A DNA stretch of 64,000 nucleotides. It comes from Stutzerimonas stutzeri. Lineage in GTDB: Bacteria; Pseudomonadota; Gammaproteobacteria; Pseudomonadales; Pseudomonadaceae. The stretch lies in contig NZ_CP139348.1 of assembly GCF_038561965.1 (NCBI RefSeq), forward strand, positions 558,001-622,000. Reading direction: 5' to 3'. The stretch's first letter is position 1; each line of letters opens with the position of its first letter. Position numbers and translations under genes: made by a program. This document shows positions 35,863-44,393 of this stretch, piece after piece. The notes under the pieces are model-generated. The model worked only from the letters and a program-made list of their open reading frames with translations. It made no database searches and was not told the origin of the DNA.

Positions 35863-37272
35863 ATGTGGCTTCCTGAACTCATCGACAACGATCAGCCGCG
35901 CTACCTGGCATTGGTCGACGCCATTTCGCAAGCTATCGAGCGTGGCGTGCTCAAGCCCGGTGACCGCCTGCCGCCACAGCGGCGACTCGCCTGGGCGCTC
36001 GGGCTCAATCCGAGTACCGCCATGCAGGCGTATCGGGAGGCGGCGCGGCGCCATCTGGTGGGCGGTGAGGTCGGTCGCGGCACCTACGTGCTGGCCGGCA
36101 GCCGCGAGGCCAGCCTGTTTCTGCTCAAACAGCCGGATGCTCAGCCGACACGGCTCGATCTCTCGACCAATCTGCCAGTGCTCGATGCGCACGACCATGA
36201 TCTGCCGCGCAGCCTGCTGGCGCTTGGCGTTTCGACTGACCTCGCCGAACTGCAGGGCTACGCCTCGCCCGCATCCATGCAGCGAGGGCGCCTGGCGGTC
36301 AGTCGCTGGCTGCGCGGGCGCAGCCTGGAAATCCCGCCGGGACGCCTGCTGCTCTGTGCTGGTGCACAGCAAGGGGTCTTCGCCGCCTTGCTGGGCCTAT
36401 GCGAGCCGGGCGCACCGGCCCTGGTTGAGGCGCTGACCTCGCCTGGGATCAAGGCCGCGGCTCGCCAGTTGCGCTTGCCGTTGCATGGTGTGGCGATGGA
36501 TGAGCAGGGCGTCCTGCCCGAGGACTTCGATCGTCTGGCCCGCGCCACTGGTGCGCGGGTAGCCGTGCTGACGCCGTGCATGCAGAACCCCACTGGCGTC
36601 AGCATGGGCCGCTCTCGCCGCGAAGCGATTGCTGCGCTGGCTCGACGACACGACTTGCTGATCATCGAGGACGACGTCTACGGTGCGCTCGGCGCCGAGC
36701 CGCCGCTGGCTGCGCTGCTGGGCGAGCGCAGCGTGCTGGTCGGCAGCCTGTCGAAAACCGTCGCACCGGGGCTGCGCTTCGGTTTCATCGCGGCCCCTGA
36801 GCCATGGCTGGTGCGTATTGATCCGGAAGCACAGGCCACCGGCTGGGCGCTTTCGCCGCTGTGCCTGCGCTTGGCGAGCGAGTGGCTCGAGGACGGCACG
36901 GCAGCCCGTCGGCTGGCCTGGCAACGCCAGCAGGTCGAGCGACGCTGGAAGATGGCGCGCAAGCTGCTAGGACCAAGGGTATCGGGGACCGCCTCGCCGC
37001 ATCTGTGGCTGACCGCAGGTGACGGCGAAGCCGGGCTGGCAGGCATCGCGCTAGCGGCGGGCATCGAATGTGCGGCCGCGGACGTATTCGCCGTCGGCCC
37101 CGGTGCGCCGGATGCCATACGCCTGAGCCTCAGCGCGGCCCCTGGATTGGTGGTGTTGCAACGTGCGCTGCAGGCACTTGCCGAACGGCTGGCCGCGACT
37201 CCAAAGGATGACGGCCCGCCCGCGGCGCTATCGCTGTCATCGATGAGCAGGCAAGATGTTTCCAACGAATGA
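35863..37272 (+). CDS. MocR/PdxR-type transcriptional regulator (GntR HTH + aminotransferase domain)
   Basis: 469 residues from ATG 35863: a GntR winged helix (about 10-85: ISQAIERGVLKPGDRLPPQRRLAWALGLNPSTAMQAYREA) fused to a class-I aminotransferase-like domain (about 110-440) with the PLP Lys about 298 in GSLSKTVAPGLRFG and PCMQNPTGVSMG. MocR proteins sense PLP or amino compounds and often regulate the divergent gene, here the threonine dehydratase. An in-frame GTG at 35830 would add 11 residues. The end overlaps the amn frame. Confidence 0.9.
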   Translation: MWLPELIDNDQPRYLALVDAISQAIERGVLKPGDRLPPQRRLAWALGLNPSTAMQAYREAARRHLVGGEVGRGTYVLAGSREASLFLLKQPDAQPTRLDLSTNLPVLDAHDHDLPRSLLALGVSTDLAELQGYASPASMQRGRLAVSRWLRGRSLEIPPGRLLLCAGAQQGVFAALLGLCEPGAPALVEALTSPGIKAAARQLRLPLHGVAMDEQGVLPEDFDRLARATGARVAVLTPCMQNPTGVSMGRSRREAIAALARRHDLLIIEDDVYGALGAEPPLAALLGERSVLVGSLSKTVAPGLRFGFIAAPEPWLVRIDPEAQATGWALSPLCLRLASEWLEDGTAARRLAWQRQQVERRWKMARKLLGPRVSGTASPHLWLTAGDGEAGLAGIALAAGIECAAADVFAVGPGAPDAIRLSLSAAPGLVVLQRALQALAERLAATPKDDGPPAALSLSSMSRQDVSNE

Positions 37273-37286
37273 ACAAGGAATCCAGC

Positions 37287-38759
37287 ATGAATCCAGCCGG
37301 TGATACTTTCCGCATTGCCACCAGCGCCGAAGCTGCGGTGGACTACCTTGCCGAACTCCACGAGCGCGCCACGGGGGCGCTCAACCAGGCACTGAAACGC
37401 TACGTGACCAGCCGCACCGAGCCGAGCGCCCAGGAACGCAACCTGTTCCGCTACCCGCAGCTGCGGCTGATCTACGAGTGCCACGGCGAAGTGCCCGCCT
37501 CCACCCGTGCCTACGCCAAGGTGCAGGCGCCCGGTGTATACAGCGTTACCGTGACCCATCCGGCAGCATTCCGTGCCTATTTGCTCGATCAGCTGAAACC
37601 GCTGATCCAGGACTTCAACGTCACCGTTGAGGTCGGCATGAGCGACCGCAATATTCCCTATCCCTATGTGATCGAGCAGGGCGATGAGCTGGCCGGCACC
37701 GGTGTGACCGCTGCAGAGCTGGCGCGGGTTTTCCCCAGCACCGACCTGTCGGCCGCCACTGATGACATCGCCGACGGGCTCTACGACTGGGAACACGCAG
37801 ACCCCTATCCACTGGCGCTGTTCGACGGCGCGCGGGTGGACTTCTCGCTGCGCCGGTTGGTGCATTACACCGGCAGTGACTGGCGCCACGTGCAGCCGTG
37901 GATCCTGCTGACCAACTATCACCGTTACGTCGACCAGTTCATCCGCCACGGCCTCGACATGCTGCGTGACGACACGCGCTTCGTGCGTATGGTGCTGCCG
38001 GGTAATGTGATCATTGATCGCAGCATGGAGGAGGGCGAGGCGCAGGCGATCATCGGCGGCGTGATGTGGCACCGCTACCAGATGCCGGCCTATCACTTGA
38101 TGGCCGACGACGGCCATGGCGTCACCTTGGTCAACATTGGCGTCGGGCCATCCAATGCCAAGAACATCACCGACCACCTCGCCGTGCTGCGCCCGCACTG
38201 CTGGTTGATGATCGGCCACTGCGGCGGCTTGCGGCAGTCGCAGTCGATCGGCGACTACGTGCTCGCCCATGCCTACATGCGCCGCGATGGCATCCTCGAC
38301 CGCGTACTGCCGCCGCACATTCCGCTGCCGGCGCTGGCCGAGGTGCAGCAGGCGTTGCAGGAGGCCGCCGCCACGGTTACTGGCGAGCAGGGTGAAGCAC
38401 TGAAGAAGCGCCTGCGAACCGGCACCGTACTGACCTATGACGACCGCAACTGGGAGCTGCGCTGGGCGCAGGAGCGACCGTTGATCAACCTGTCGCGTGC
38501 CGTGGCCGTGGACATGGAAAGCGGCACCATCGCCGCCCAGGGCTACCGCCTGCGGGTGCCCTACGGCACCTTGCTCTGTGTGTCGGACAAGCCGCTGCAC
38601 AGCGAGATCAAGCTGCCTGGCTCGGCCAATGCGTTCTACGAGCGGGCCGTGACCCAGCATCTGAAAATTGGCATCACCGCGCTCGATCTGCTACGCAGTC
38701 AGCTCAACTCGCTGCATTCGCGCAAGCTGCGCAGCTTCGACGAGCCGCCGTTCCGCTGA
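37287..38759 (+). CDS. amn: AMP nucleosidase
   Basis: Hydrolyses AMP to adenine and ribose 5-phosphate, adjusting adenylate pools. 490 residues from ATG 37287, which has AAGGAA six bases upstream; the earlier ATG 37269 overlapping the regulator stop adds six residues. The N-terminal Amn domain (YHRYVDQFIRHGLDMLRDDTRFVRMVLPGN) is followed by a nucleoside-phosphorylase-like domain (VTLVNIGVGPSNAKNITDHLAVLRPHCWLMIGHCGGLRQSQSIGDYVLAHAYMR; AVAVDMESGTIAAQGYRLRVPYGTLLCVSDKPLH). Confidence 0.95.
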   Translation: MNPAGDTFRIATSAEAAVDYLAELHERATGALNQALKRYVTSRTEPSAQERNLFRYPQLRLIYECHGEVPASTRAYAKVQAPGVYSVTVTHPAAFRAYLLDQLKPLIQDFNVTVEVGMSDRNIPYPYVIEQGDELAGTGVTAAELARVFPSTDLSAATDDIADGLYDWEHADPYPLALFDGARVDFSLRRLVHYTGSDWRHVQPWILLTNYHRYVDQFIRHGLDMLRDDTRFVRMVLPGNVIIDRSMEEGEAQAIIGGVMWHRYQMPAYHLMADDGHGVTLVNIGVGPSNAKNITDHLAVLRPHCWLMIGHCGGLRQSQSIGDYVLAHAYMRRDGILDRVLPPHIPLPALAEVQQALQEAAATVTGEQGEALKKRLRTGTVLTYDDRNWELRWAQERPLINLSRAVAVDMESGTIAAQGYRLRVPYGTLLCVSDKPLHSEIKLPGSANAFYERAVTQHLKIGITALDLLRSQLNSLHSRKLRSFDEPPFR

Positions 38760-40802
38760 TCAATCCTCCAGGGTTTCAGTCACGTCGGAGTCGCCTTTGG
38801 TGGGCAGGCTGTAGACCACGAGGTAGTCACCAATCTTGGTTTCCATGAAATGGTGGCCGCCGGCAAAAACGGCCAGGTACTGGCGGCCGTTGGTCTCGTA
38901 GGTCATCGGCGTGGCCTGCCCACCAGCGGGCAGCACGTCCTGCCAAACGACTTCACCCGTATCGATATCAATGGCGCGGATAAGGTCGTCGGTCGCGGCT
39001 GCGATGAAGATCAGTCCGCCGGCCGTGATCACCGCTCCGCCGTTGTTGGGCGTGCCGATTGTGAAGGGCAGGCGAGATGGGATTCCAAACGGGCCGTTGT
39101 TGCGCGCGGTGCCCAGTGGCTTGTCCCAGAGCACCTTCCGGCTGGCGAGGTCGATTGCCATGATGCCGCCATAGGGTGGCCGGGTGCAGGGAATACCGGT
39201 CAAGCCGTTGCGCCATGGTTTGATCGACACCGCATAGGGTGCCCCCGCCTGAGGCACCGGCCCGCCGGAATCGGTCGTCCCGCCCGGCTCGCCCAGCGGA
39301 ACCATGCCCTGCTCGTCGGCTTGCTCACGGTGAATCAGCTGATTGCGCATGGGGATGTCGGTGTAGTTGGCGACAAAGATGCCGCGCTCGGGGTCGAGCG
39401 AGCCACCACCCCAGTCGTTGCCGCCGTTGTATCCGGGATACTGGATGAAGGGCCGCTCGACGTTCGGAGGCGTGTAGATGCCGTCATAGTCGGACAGGTG
39501 AAACTGAATCCGGCACCAGAGCTGATCCAAAGGCGAGAAGCCCCAGGCGTCGCGCTCGGTGAGCTTGGCTTTGGCGAGCGTCGGCATGCCTACCGAGAAG
39601 GGTTGGGTCGCAGATAACTGTTCATCCGGCAGCTTGCTTGCCGGTACTGGACGCTCCTCGACTTCGGTCAGGGGCTCACCCGTTCGACGGTCCAGAACGT
39701 AGATATCGCCCTGCTTGGTCGGCAGGATAACGGCGGGTACGCTCGTTCCGTCACCCATCGGGAAGTCGGCAAGGGTTCCCTGGGAGCCCAGGTCGTAGTC
39801 CCAGACGTCGTTGTGCACGGTCTGGAAGACCCAGGCGACCTCGCCGCTGGTTACATCGATCGCGACCAGCGCAGTGGAGTACGGATGTTCGTACTCTTCT
39901 CTGTTGCCGCTGAAGTAATCCACAGCCGAATTGCCCATGGGTATGTAAACCAGGCCCAGCTCGTCGTCCGCGGAAAAAATCGTCCAGGCGTTGGGTGTGC
40001 CGCGCGTGTATTGCTCGCCTTCCGGCGGCAGGCCGGTCTCGCCCGGGCGGCCCATGTCCCACGCCCAGGCAAGCGCGCCTGTTTCGGCGTGGTAGCCGCG
40101 GATCACCCCGGAGGGTGCGTCCTCTTTCTGCCCGTCGAGCACCTGATGCCCGACCACCACGACGTCTCGCACGATGGTGGGCGGCGAGGTCACGGCGACA
40201 TAGCCTGGCGCCGCTTCGCCCATGCCTTCGAGCAGATTGACTTGGCCGGCGTTGCCGAAGTCCTGGCAGGGCTGGCCGGTGTTGGCATCCACGGCTATCA
40301 GTCGCGCATCCAGCGTACCCTCGATGACCCGGCGCGCGCAGGCCTGCGCGGGCGCTGGATCAGGCACTTCGTAGTAGGCCACGCCCCGGCAGGCGGCCGA
40401 ATAGGGAATGTGATCGATCGGTACTTTTGGATCGTAGCGCCAGCGTTCGCGACCGCTCGCTGCATCGAGGCCGATCAGGATATTCATGGCGCTGCAGAGA
40501 TAGAGCGAGTTGCCTACTTTCAGCGGCGTGGTTTCCGGCGCCCATTTGTCATCCACCTGTTCCGGAGGCATATCACCGGTGCGGTACACCCAGGCTGGCT
40601 CCAGCTGATCGACGTTCTCGCGGGTGATTTCTCGCAGTGGCGAGTAGCGGGTCGCTGCATTGTCCCGGCCGTACGAGGTCCAGTCCGAAGGCGCTGGGGA
40701 AGCGGCCGTAGCCCGCACGGTGGTGGGGCTGTTCTGGGCACGGCTATCGGGGATGTTGGACAAGCCAAATGTTAGCGCGGCAAGTGCAAACCAGAGGCGC
40801 AT
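38760..40802 (-). CDS. PQQ-dependent dehydrogenase catalytic subunit (glucose/quinate type), separated from its anchor
   Basis: 680-residue eight-bladed propeller oxidising a sugar or cyclic polyol in the periplasm and passing electrons to quinone. It starts with one hydrophobic segment (LWFALAALTFGLSNIPDSRA) that acts as a signal peptide or as the fifth Gcd helix, then WTSYGRDNAATRYSPLREITRENVDQLEPAWVYRTGD, TPLKVGNSLYLCSAMN and PPYGGIMAIDLASRK. The preceding gene (40812-41165) encodes the four-helix membrane domain normally fused to this enzyme. The two are in the same frame, separated by TGA and three codons. Together they span about 800 codons, the length of intact Gcd (796 in E. coli). 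Confidence 0.88.
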   Translation of the reverse strand: MRLWFALAALTFGLSNIPDSRAQNSPTTVRATAASPAPSDWTSYGRDNAATRYSPLREITRENVDQLEPAWVYRTGDMPPEQVDDKWAPETTPLKVGNSLYLCSAMNILIGLDAASGRERWRYDPKVPIDHIPYSAACRGVAYYEVPDPAPAQACARRVIEGTLDARLIAVDANTGQPCQDFGNAGQVNLLEGMGEAAPGYVAVTSPPTIVRDVVVVGHQVLDGQKEDAPSGVIRGYHAETGALAWAWDMGRPGETGLPPEGEQYTRGTPNAWTIFSADDELGLVYIPMGNSAVDYFSGNREEYEHPYSTALVAIDVTSGEVAWVFQTVHNDVWDYDLGSQGTLADFPMGDGTSVPAVILPTKQGDIYVLDRRTGEPLTEVEERPVPASKLPDEQLSATQPFSVGMPTLAKAKLTERDAWGFSPLDQLWCRIQFHLSDYDGIYTPPNVERPFIQYPGYNGGNDWGGGSLDPERGIFVANYTDIPMRNQLIHREQADEQGMVPLGEPGGTTDSGGPVPQAGAPYAVSIKPWRNGLTGIPCTRPPYGGIMAIDLASRKVLWDKPLGTARNNGPFGIPSRLPFTIGTPNNGGAVITAGGLIFIAAATDDLIRAIDIDTGEVVWQDVLPAGGQATPMTYETNGRQYLAVFAGGHHFMETKIGDYLVVYSLPTKGDSDVTETLED

Positions 40803-40811
40803 GGTTGTACC

Positions 40812-41165
40812 TCACTTAGAGTGGCGGCGAAGCGTAGGGACGTACAGCAGCGTGAGCAGCGCGATGACCGTGGGGGCTACCAGGCGGGGCACCAGCGGCC
40901 AGGGCTGAGCGCCCACTTCCCACAGCGCCCAGGCAAGCGTGGCCAGGAATACCAGCCAGTAGAGCCAGACACCTTGAATGCGCAGAAGAAACAGCATGGC
41001 GCCGGAGGCAAGAATGCCGATGCCGGCAGGCAGGTAATACCAGGAGCCGCCAAGCGCGACCAGCCACAGGCCGCCCGCCGCCATCGCCAGGCCAAAGAGC
41101 GCGAGGGCTACGGCGAATACCTTCAGGGACCAGTAGCCAAAGCCGCGAGCAGGATGAGTTGTCAT
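40812..41165 (-). CDS. Membrane-anchor domain of Gcd-type PQQ dehydrogenase as a separate gene
   Basis: 117 residues with four hydrophobic segments (about 12-30, 40-60, 65-83, 92-110). The pattern GGLWLVALGGSWYYLPAGIGIL, LRIQGVWLYWLVFLATLAWALWEVGAQPWPLVPRL is that of the N-terminal quinone-binding domain of membrane glucose/quinate dehydrogenases. It stops at TGA 40814-40812, nine bases before the ATG of the catalytic gene, in frame. The TGAGGT around the stop can serve as SD for the next gene. Confidence 0.85.
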   Translation of the reverse strand: MTTHPARGFGYWSLKVFAVALALFGLAMAAGGLWLVALGGSWYYLPAGIGILASGAMLFLLRIQGVWLYWLVFLATLAWALWEVGAQPWPLVPRLVAPTVIALLTLLYVPTLRRHSK

Positions 41166-41325
41166 CAGAGTTGCTCCCCTTGTCAGTTGGGAGTTTGGCT
41201 CTGCGGTGCGTTTGAAGCCGCACCGCAGAACGCTGCCACTCTGTTTGTGGTCGCGATGTCGCTCAGGGTTCCGTTGGCATCGCGATTCGATGACCTAACC
41301 CAGCGCCGATCAAGCGGACGTTGGC

Positions 41326-41898
41326 CTAGGCAGCCAGCAACCACGCGCCGGTGAGCGCCGATGCCGCTCCGGCGATGCGTACCAGCGGTGCGGCGGCCTG
41401 CGGCAGGTAACGCACCATGGCGTAACCGGCGGCATGCAATGCGGCCGTGGCAGCAACGAAGCCAGCGGCATAACCCCATGGGCTGGACAGTGCCGGCAGT
41501 TCCAGGCCGTGGGCGACACCATGACTGGCGGCGAACAGTGCGGTCAGCGCGGCAGCAACAACCAGCGGCGGCCGTACCGCCAGCGCAACCAGCAGGCCGA
41601 GGGCCAGCACCGATCCGGCAATGCCGGTTTCCATCAATGGCATCTCGATGCCCGCGAAGCCAACCAGTCCACCAACCAGCATGGTGGCGACGAAGGTCAG
41701 CGGCAGCGCCCAGCGGGCCTTGCCGGTCTGCTGGGCTGCCCACAAGCCGACCGCGAGCATGGCCAGCAAGTGATCGAGGCCGAAGATGGGGTGGGCAATG
41801 CCGGACATCACGCCCGCGTGGTCATGGCCAGGGTGGGCCAGGGCCAGAGCAGGGCTGAGCAGCAGGGCGGAGGTAACGAGGATTTTCTGAGCGTTCAT
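41326..41898 (-). CDS. ureJ: HupE/UreJ family metal permease-like protein
   Basis: 190 residues from ATG 41898 (SD AGAGGGA). Signal/first helix MNAQKILVTSALLLSPALALA, then the family signature HPGHDHAGVMSGIAHPIFGLDHLLAMLAVGLWAAQ with clustered His/Asp, and about five further membrane spans ending in LTGAWLLA. HupE/UreJ proteins are thought to bring nickel or cobalt in; it follows ureG, matching a nickel need for urease. An in-frame upstream extension to 41976 has no support. Confidence 0.88.
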   Translation of the reverse strand: MNAQKILVTSALLLSPALALAHPGHDHAGVMSGIAHPIFGLDHLLAMLAVGLWAAQQTGKARWALPLTFVATMLVGGLVGFAGIEMPLMETGIAGSVLALGLLVALAVRPPLVVAAALTALFAASHGVAHGLELPALSSPWGYAAGFVAATAALHAAGYAMVRYLPQAAAPLVRIAGAASALTGAWLLAA

Positions 41899-42003
41899 GC
41901 GATTCCCTCTGGTTGCATGGTTAATAGCGGGGCCGAGTCGTCGCTCGGTCAGGTTCCGTTTGGTAGGCGAAGCCACGCGTCTTCGCCCTTGAGTGAGCGC
42001 GGG

Positions 42004-42618
42004 TCAGGCGGCGCTGAGCATTCCCTGTTTCTCGATGAAGGCGATGATCTCGTCCAGACCTTGGCCGACTTTCTGGTTGCTGAAGACGAAAGGCTTGTCG
42101 CCACGCATCTTGCGGGTGTCGCGGTCCATGACCTCCAGCGAGGCGCCGACCAGGGGCGCCAGGTCGACTTTGTTGATCACCAGCAGATCTGATTTGCAGA
42201 TGCCTGGACCACCCTTGCGCGGCAGCTTGTCGCCAGCGGATACGTCGATCACGTAGATGGTCAGGTCCGACAGCTCCGGGCTGAAGGTCGCCGAAAGGTT
42301 GTCGCCACCGGATTCGACGATGATCAGGTCCAGCCCGGGAAAACGCCGGTTGAGCTGCTCGACGGCTTCCAGGTTGATCGAGGCGTCTTCGCGAATTGCC
42401 GTGTGTGGGCAGCCGCCGGTCTCAACGCCGATGATGCGCTCCGGGGCCAGGGCCTCGTTGCGCACCAGGAACTGGGCGTCTTCCTGTGTGTAGATATCGT
42501 TGGTGACCACGGCGAGGTTGTAGCGGTCGCGCAGGGCCAGACAAAGGGCGAGGGTCAGCGCCGTCTTGCCGGAGCCGACCGGCCCGCCGATGCCGACGCG
42601 CAGGGGTTGGGTGTTCAT
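42004..42618 (-). CDS. ureG: Urease accessory GTPase UreG
   Basis: GTPase driving nickel insertion into urease with UreD, UreE and UreF. 204 residues with P-loop GGPVGSGKTA (Lys18), GVETGGCPHTAIREDASINLEAVE (Cys-Pro-His nickel site) and NKVDLAPLVGASLEVMDRD. Separated from ureF by a 393-bp region with inverted repeats. Confidence 0.96.
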   Translation of the reverse strand: MNTQPLRVGIGGPVGSGKTALTLALCLALRDRYNLAVVTNDIYTQEDAQFLVRNEALAPERIIGVETGGCPHTAIREDASINLEAVEQLNRRFPGLDLIIVESGGDNLSATFSPELSDLTIYVIDVSAGDKLPRKGGPGICKSDLLVINKVDLAPLVGASLEVMDRDTRKMRGDKPFVFSNQKVGQGLDEIIAFIEKQGMLSAA

Positions 42619-43011
42619 GGATGTTCTCCTCTGGAAGGCGGTGTAGCTGCCTTGGGGTTGATGCGAAGGGGGTGCTGCTGCCGATCGGGGCAGGGGGGAT
42701 TCGTTGGGTGAGGGTGATGATCGTAGCCGCGCTCTGCGTAGCGCCGCGCAAGGCGCAGAGCGCCTTGGATAAATTTCGGGCTTGGATGGTGGCGTACGCA
42801 GCGTTGTCAGGCGCCGCGCTTTCCTCGGCTGGGACTACAGGTTGCGCCGAGGAAAGTGCGGCGCTCCGGCACTCAAGCAGAAAGCCAACAGTTTCGCGGC
42901 CAAGATTCCTTCGCATTGGTTCGGTGAACACCGTGCGCCACGAGTGACCATCGGGTTCTTGAGCAGCGCTCGCTCCTACAGACGCGCACGGCAAAGCCGG
43001 ACTCGATCCGC
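42619..43011. repeat. Intergenic region with two inverted repeats between ureF and ureG
   Basis: 393 bp without a credible gene. It holds a perfect 10-bp inverted repeat (42729-42738 with 42754-42763) and a longer 19-bp imperfect one (42811-42829 with 42846-42864, one mismatch, 16-base loop). A GCTCGCTCCTACAG string near 42970 is like the flanks of pseudomonad REP units. Neither hairpin has a T tail. Confidence 0.6.
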
Positions 43012-43722
43012 TCATGACCTAAACAACCGACTGTACTGCCGCTCATGCGCCATGCTGGTCAGCACCAGTCCAAACGGCGCGCTGCCCCAGTCCCGCTCCG
43101 GCAACTCCCTGGCGAGCTGCTGCGCCTGAGTCAGAGTGGGCACCAGCTGCGAGGTCAATCGCTGCGCCGCCTGCTGTCCCAGCGGCAGCGTCTTCATCAG
43201 AACCGCCAGCTGGTTTTCCAGCCAGCCCCAGAACCAGGCGGCCAGCGCATCGGCCGGTGTGATCTGCCAGGCACGGGCCGCGAGTGCCCAGGCCATGGCC
43301 AGGCCCGGCTCGCCGGCAGCGGCAAAACAGTCACGTGCCGGTTGGTCGAGTTCCGGCAGGCCATCGAGCAGCTGCGTCAGGGAATAACCCATCTGCCGGC
43401 TTTCCAGCTGCAGCTCGCGGGTTTCGCGGCTGGCGCGGTGCTCCGCGGCGAGCTGTAACAGGCGTGGCCAGTTGTCCTGTGCGGCGGCTTCGCAATGCGC
43501 AAGCAGCAGTGGCGCCTCGAAGCGCGCAAGGTTGAGCAGTAGTTGATCTTCCAGCCAACGGCGCGCGCTGGCCGGGTCTGCTACCTGGCCGTTCTCCACC
43601 GCCATTTCCAGGCCCTGTGAGTAGCTGTAGCCGCCGATGGGCAGCTGCGGGCTGGCCAGCCTGAGCAGCGCCCAGGCCAGGTTCAACGGGCTGATAACAG
43701 CAGGGGAAGCTTGCGTGCTCAC
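43012..43722 (-). CDS. ureF: Urease accessory protein UreF
   Basis: 236 residues, all-helical UreF: LLRLASPQLPIGGYSYSQGLEMAVENG at the N terminus and GSAPFGLVLTSMAHERQYSRLFRS at the C terminus. Bridges UreD and UreG in the apo-urease activation complex. The start overlaps the ureE stop by four bases. Confidence 0.95.
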   Translation of the reverse strand: MSTQASPAVISPLNLAWALLRLASPQLPIGGYSYSQGLEMAVENGQVADPASARRWLEDQLLLNLARFEAPLLLAHCEAAAQDNWPRLLQLAAEHRASRETRELQLESRQMGYSLTQLLDGLPELDQPARDCFAAAGEPGLAMAWALAARAWQITPADALAAWFWGWLENQLAVLMKTLPLGQQAAQRLTSQLVPTLTQAQQLARELPERDWGSAPFGLVLTSMAHERQYSRLFRS

Positions 43723-44219
43723 GTACGCACGCCGAACTGGTGCAAGCGTGGTGCGTAGCTGAACTCCGCCTCGCCGGCATGGGAATGATGGTGGCCGCCG
43801 CCATAGGCGCCATGCTCGGGCTGGAACGGCGCTTCGATGTGTTCGACGCTGGCGCCCAGCTGCAGCAGCATGTCCTTGAGTACATAGTCGTCGAGCAGAC
43901 GCAGCCAGCCGTCGCCGACCTGCAGGGCGACATGGCGGTTGCCCAGGTGATAGGCCGCGCGGGTCAGCTCGAACGCGCTGGCGCAGGTGACGTGGAGCAG
44001 TTGTTCGGGCCGAGCCCGCACGCGCACAACGCGACCGTCACCGGCGAGCAGGCATTCGCCGTCGCGCAATGGCGCCTGGCCGCGTTCGAGGAACAGGCCG
44101 ACTTCCTCACCTGCGCTGCTGAAGCAGCGCAGGCGGCTCTTGCTGCGTGCGTCGTAGGTCAGTTCGAGTTCAGCCTGCCATTCGGGGCGGGCGTCGATGC
44201 GTTGGCGAATCACCAGCAT
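43719..44219 (-). CDS. ureE: Urease nickel metallochaperone UreE
   Basis: 166 residues from ATG 44219: N-terminal peptide-binding domain (LTYDARSKSRLRCFSSAGEEVGLFLERG), central HLGNRHVALQVGDGWLRLLDDYVLKDMLLQLGA nickel-binding domain, and a His-rich tail (HGAYGGGHHHSHAGEAEF). The frame is open to 44276, but that start would lie within or upstream of the sigma-54 promoter at 44255-44270, which supports 44219. First gene of ureEFG. Confidence 0.94.
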   Translation of the reverse strand: MLVIRQRIDARPEWQAELELTYDARSKSRLRCFSSAGEEVGLFLERGQAPLRDGECLLAGDGRVVRVRARPEQLLHVTCASAFELTRAAYHLGNRHVALQVGDGWLRLLDDYVLKDMLLQLGASVEHIEAPFQPEHGAYGGGHHHSHAGEAEFSYAPRLHQFGVRT

Positions 44220-44254
44220 GAGCAGAGTTCCGGTCGGATCGTTTCCGGAACAAG

Positions 44255-44270
44255 AGCAAGTGGCTTGCCA
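44255..44270 (-). promoter_or_regulatory. Sigma-54 (RpoN) promoter of ureEFG
   Basis: On the minus strand the sequence TGGCAAGCCACTTGCT fits the -24/-12 consensus TGGCACG-N4-TTGCW with one mismatch and exact GG/GC spacing. The -12 GC lies 37 bases before the ureE ATG, leaving a leader of about 25 bases. Confidence 0.75.
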
Positions 44271-44334
44271 ACCCATGCCGCGCGCACCGCTGGCGGCGGC
44301 TGGCGGGCAAGCGTGCCTGATATTGGGGCTGTTC

Positions 44335-44353
44335 GCGCACCATTAAGGTGCGC
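44335..44353 (-). promoter_or_regulatory. NtrC-type dyad upstream of ureE (proximal)
   Basis: Perfect palindrome with 7-bp arms, GCGCACC-N5-GGTGCGC, matching the NtrC consensus TGCACC-N5-GGTGCA but for the outer base on each side. Its centre is about 100 bp from the expected start of transcription. Confidence 0.65.
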
Positions 44354-44376
44354 TCGCCAAGGTGGGTGAAAGGCTG

Positions 44377-44393
44377 TGCGCCTTATTGGTGCA
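44377..44393 (-). promoter_or_regulatory. NtrC-type dyad upstream of ureE (distal)
   Basis: TGCGCC-N5-GGTGCA matches the NtrC consensus at 11 of 12 positions. It lies 41 bp, centre to centre, from the proximal dyad and overlaps the stop codon of the acetyltransferase gene. Confidence 0.6.

Noticed and set aside
36678..38660. 660-residue minus-strand ORF opposite the MocR and amn genes
   Set aside because: His/Gln/Val-rich shadow; the + strand has complete, motif-bearing proteins.
41966..41987. 7-bp hairpin between ureG and ureJ as a terminator
   Set aside because: No T run on the minus strand and no reason to separate ureG from ureJ.
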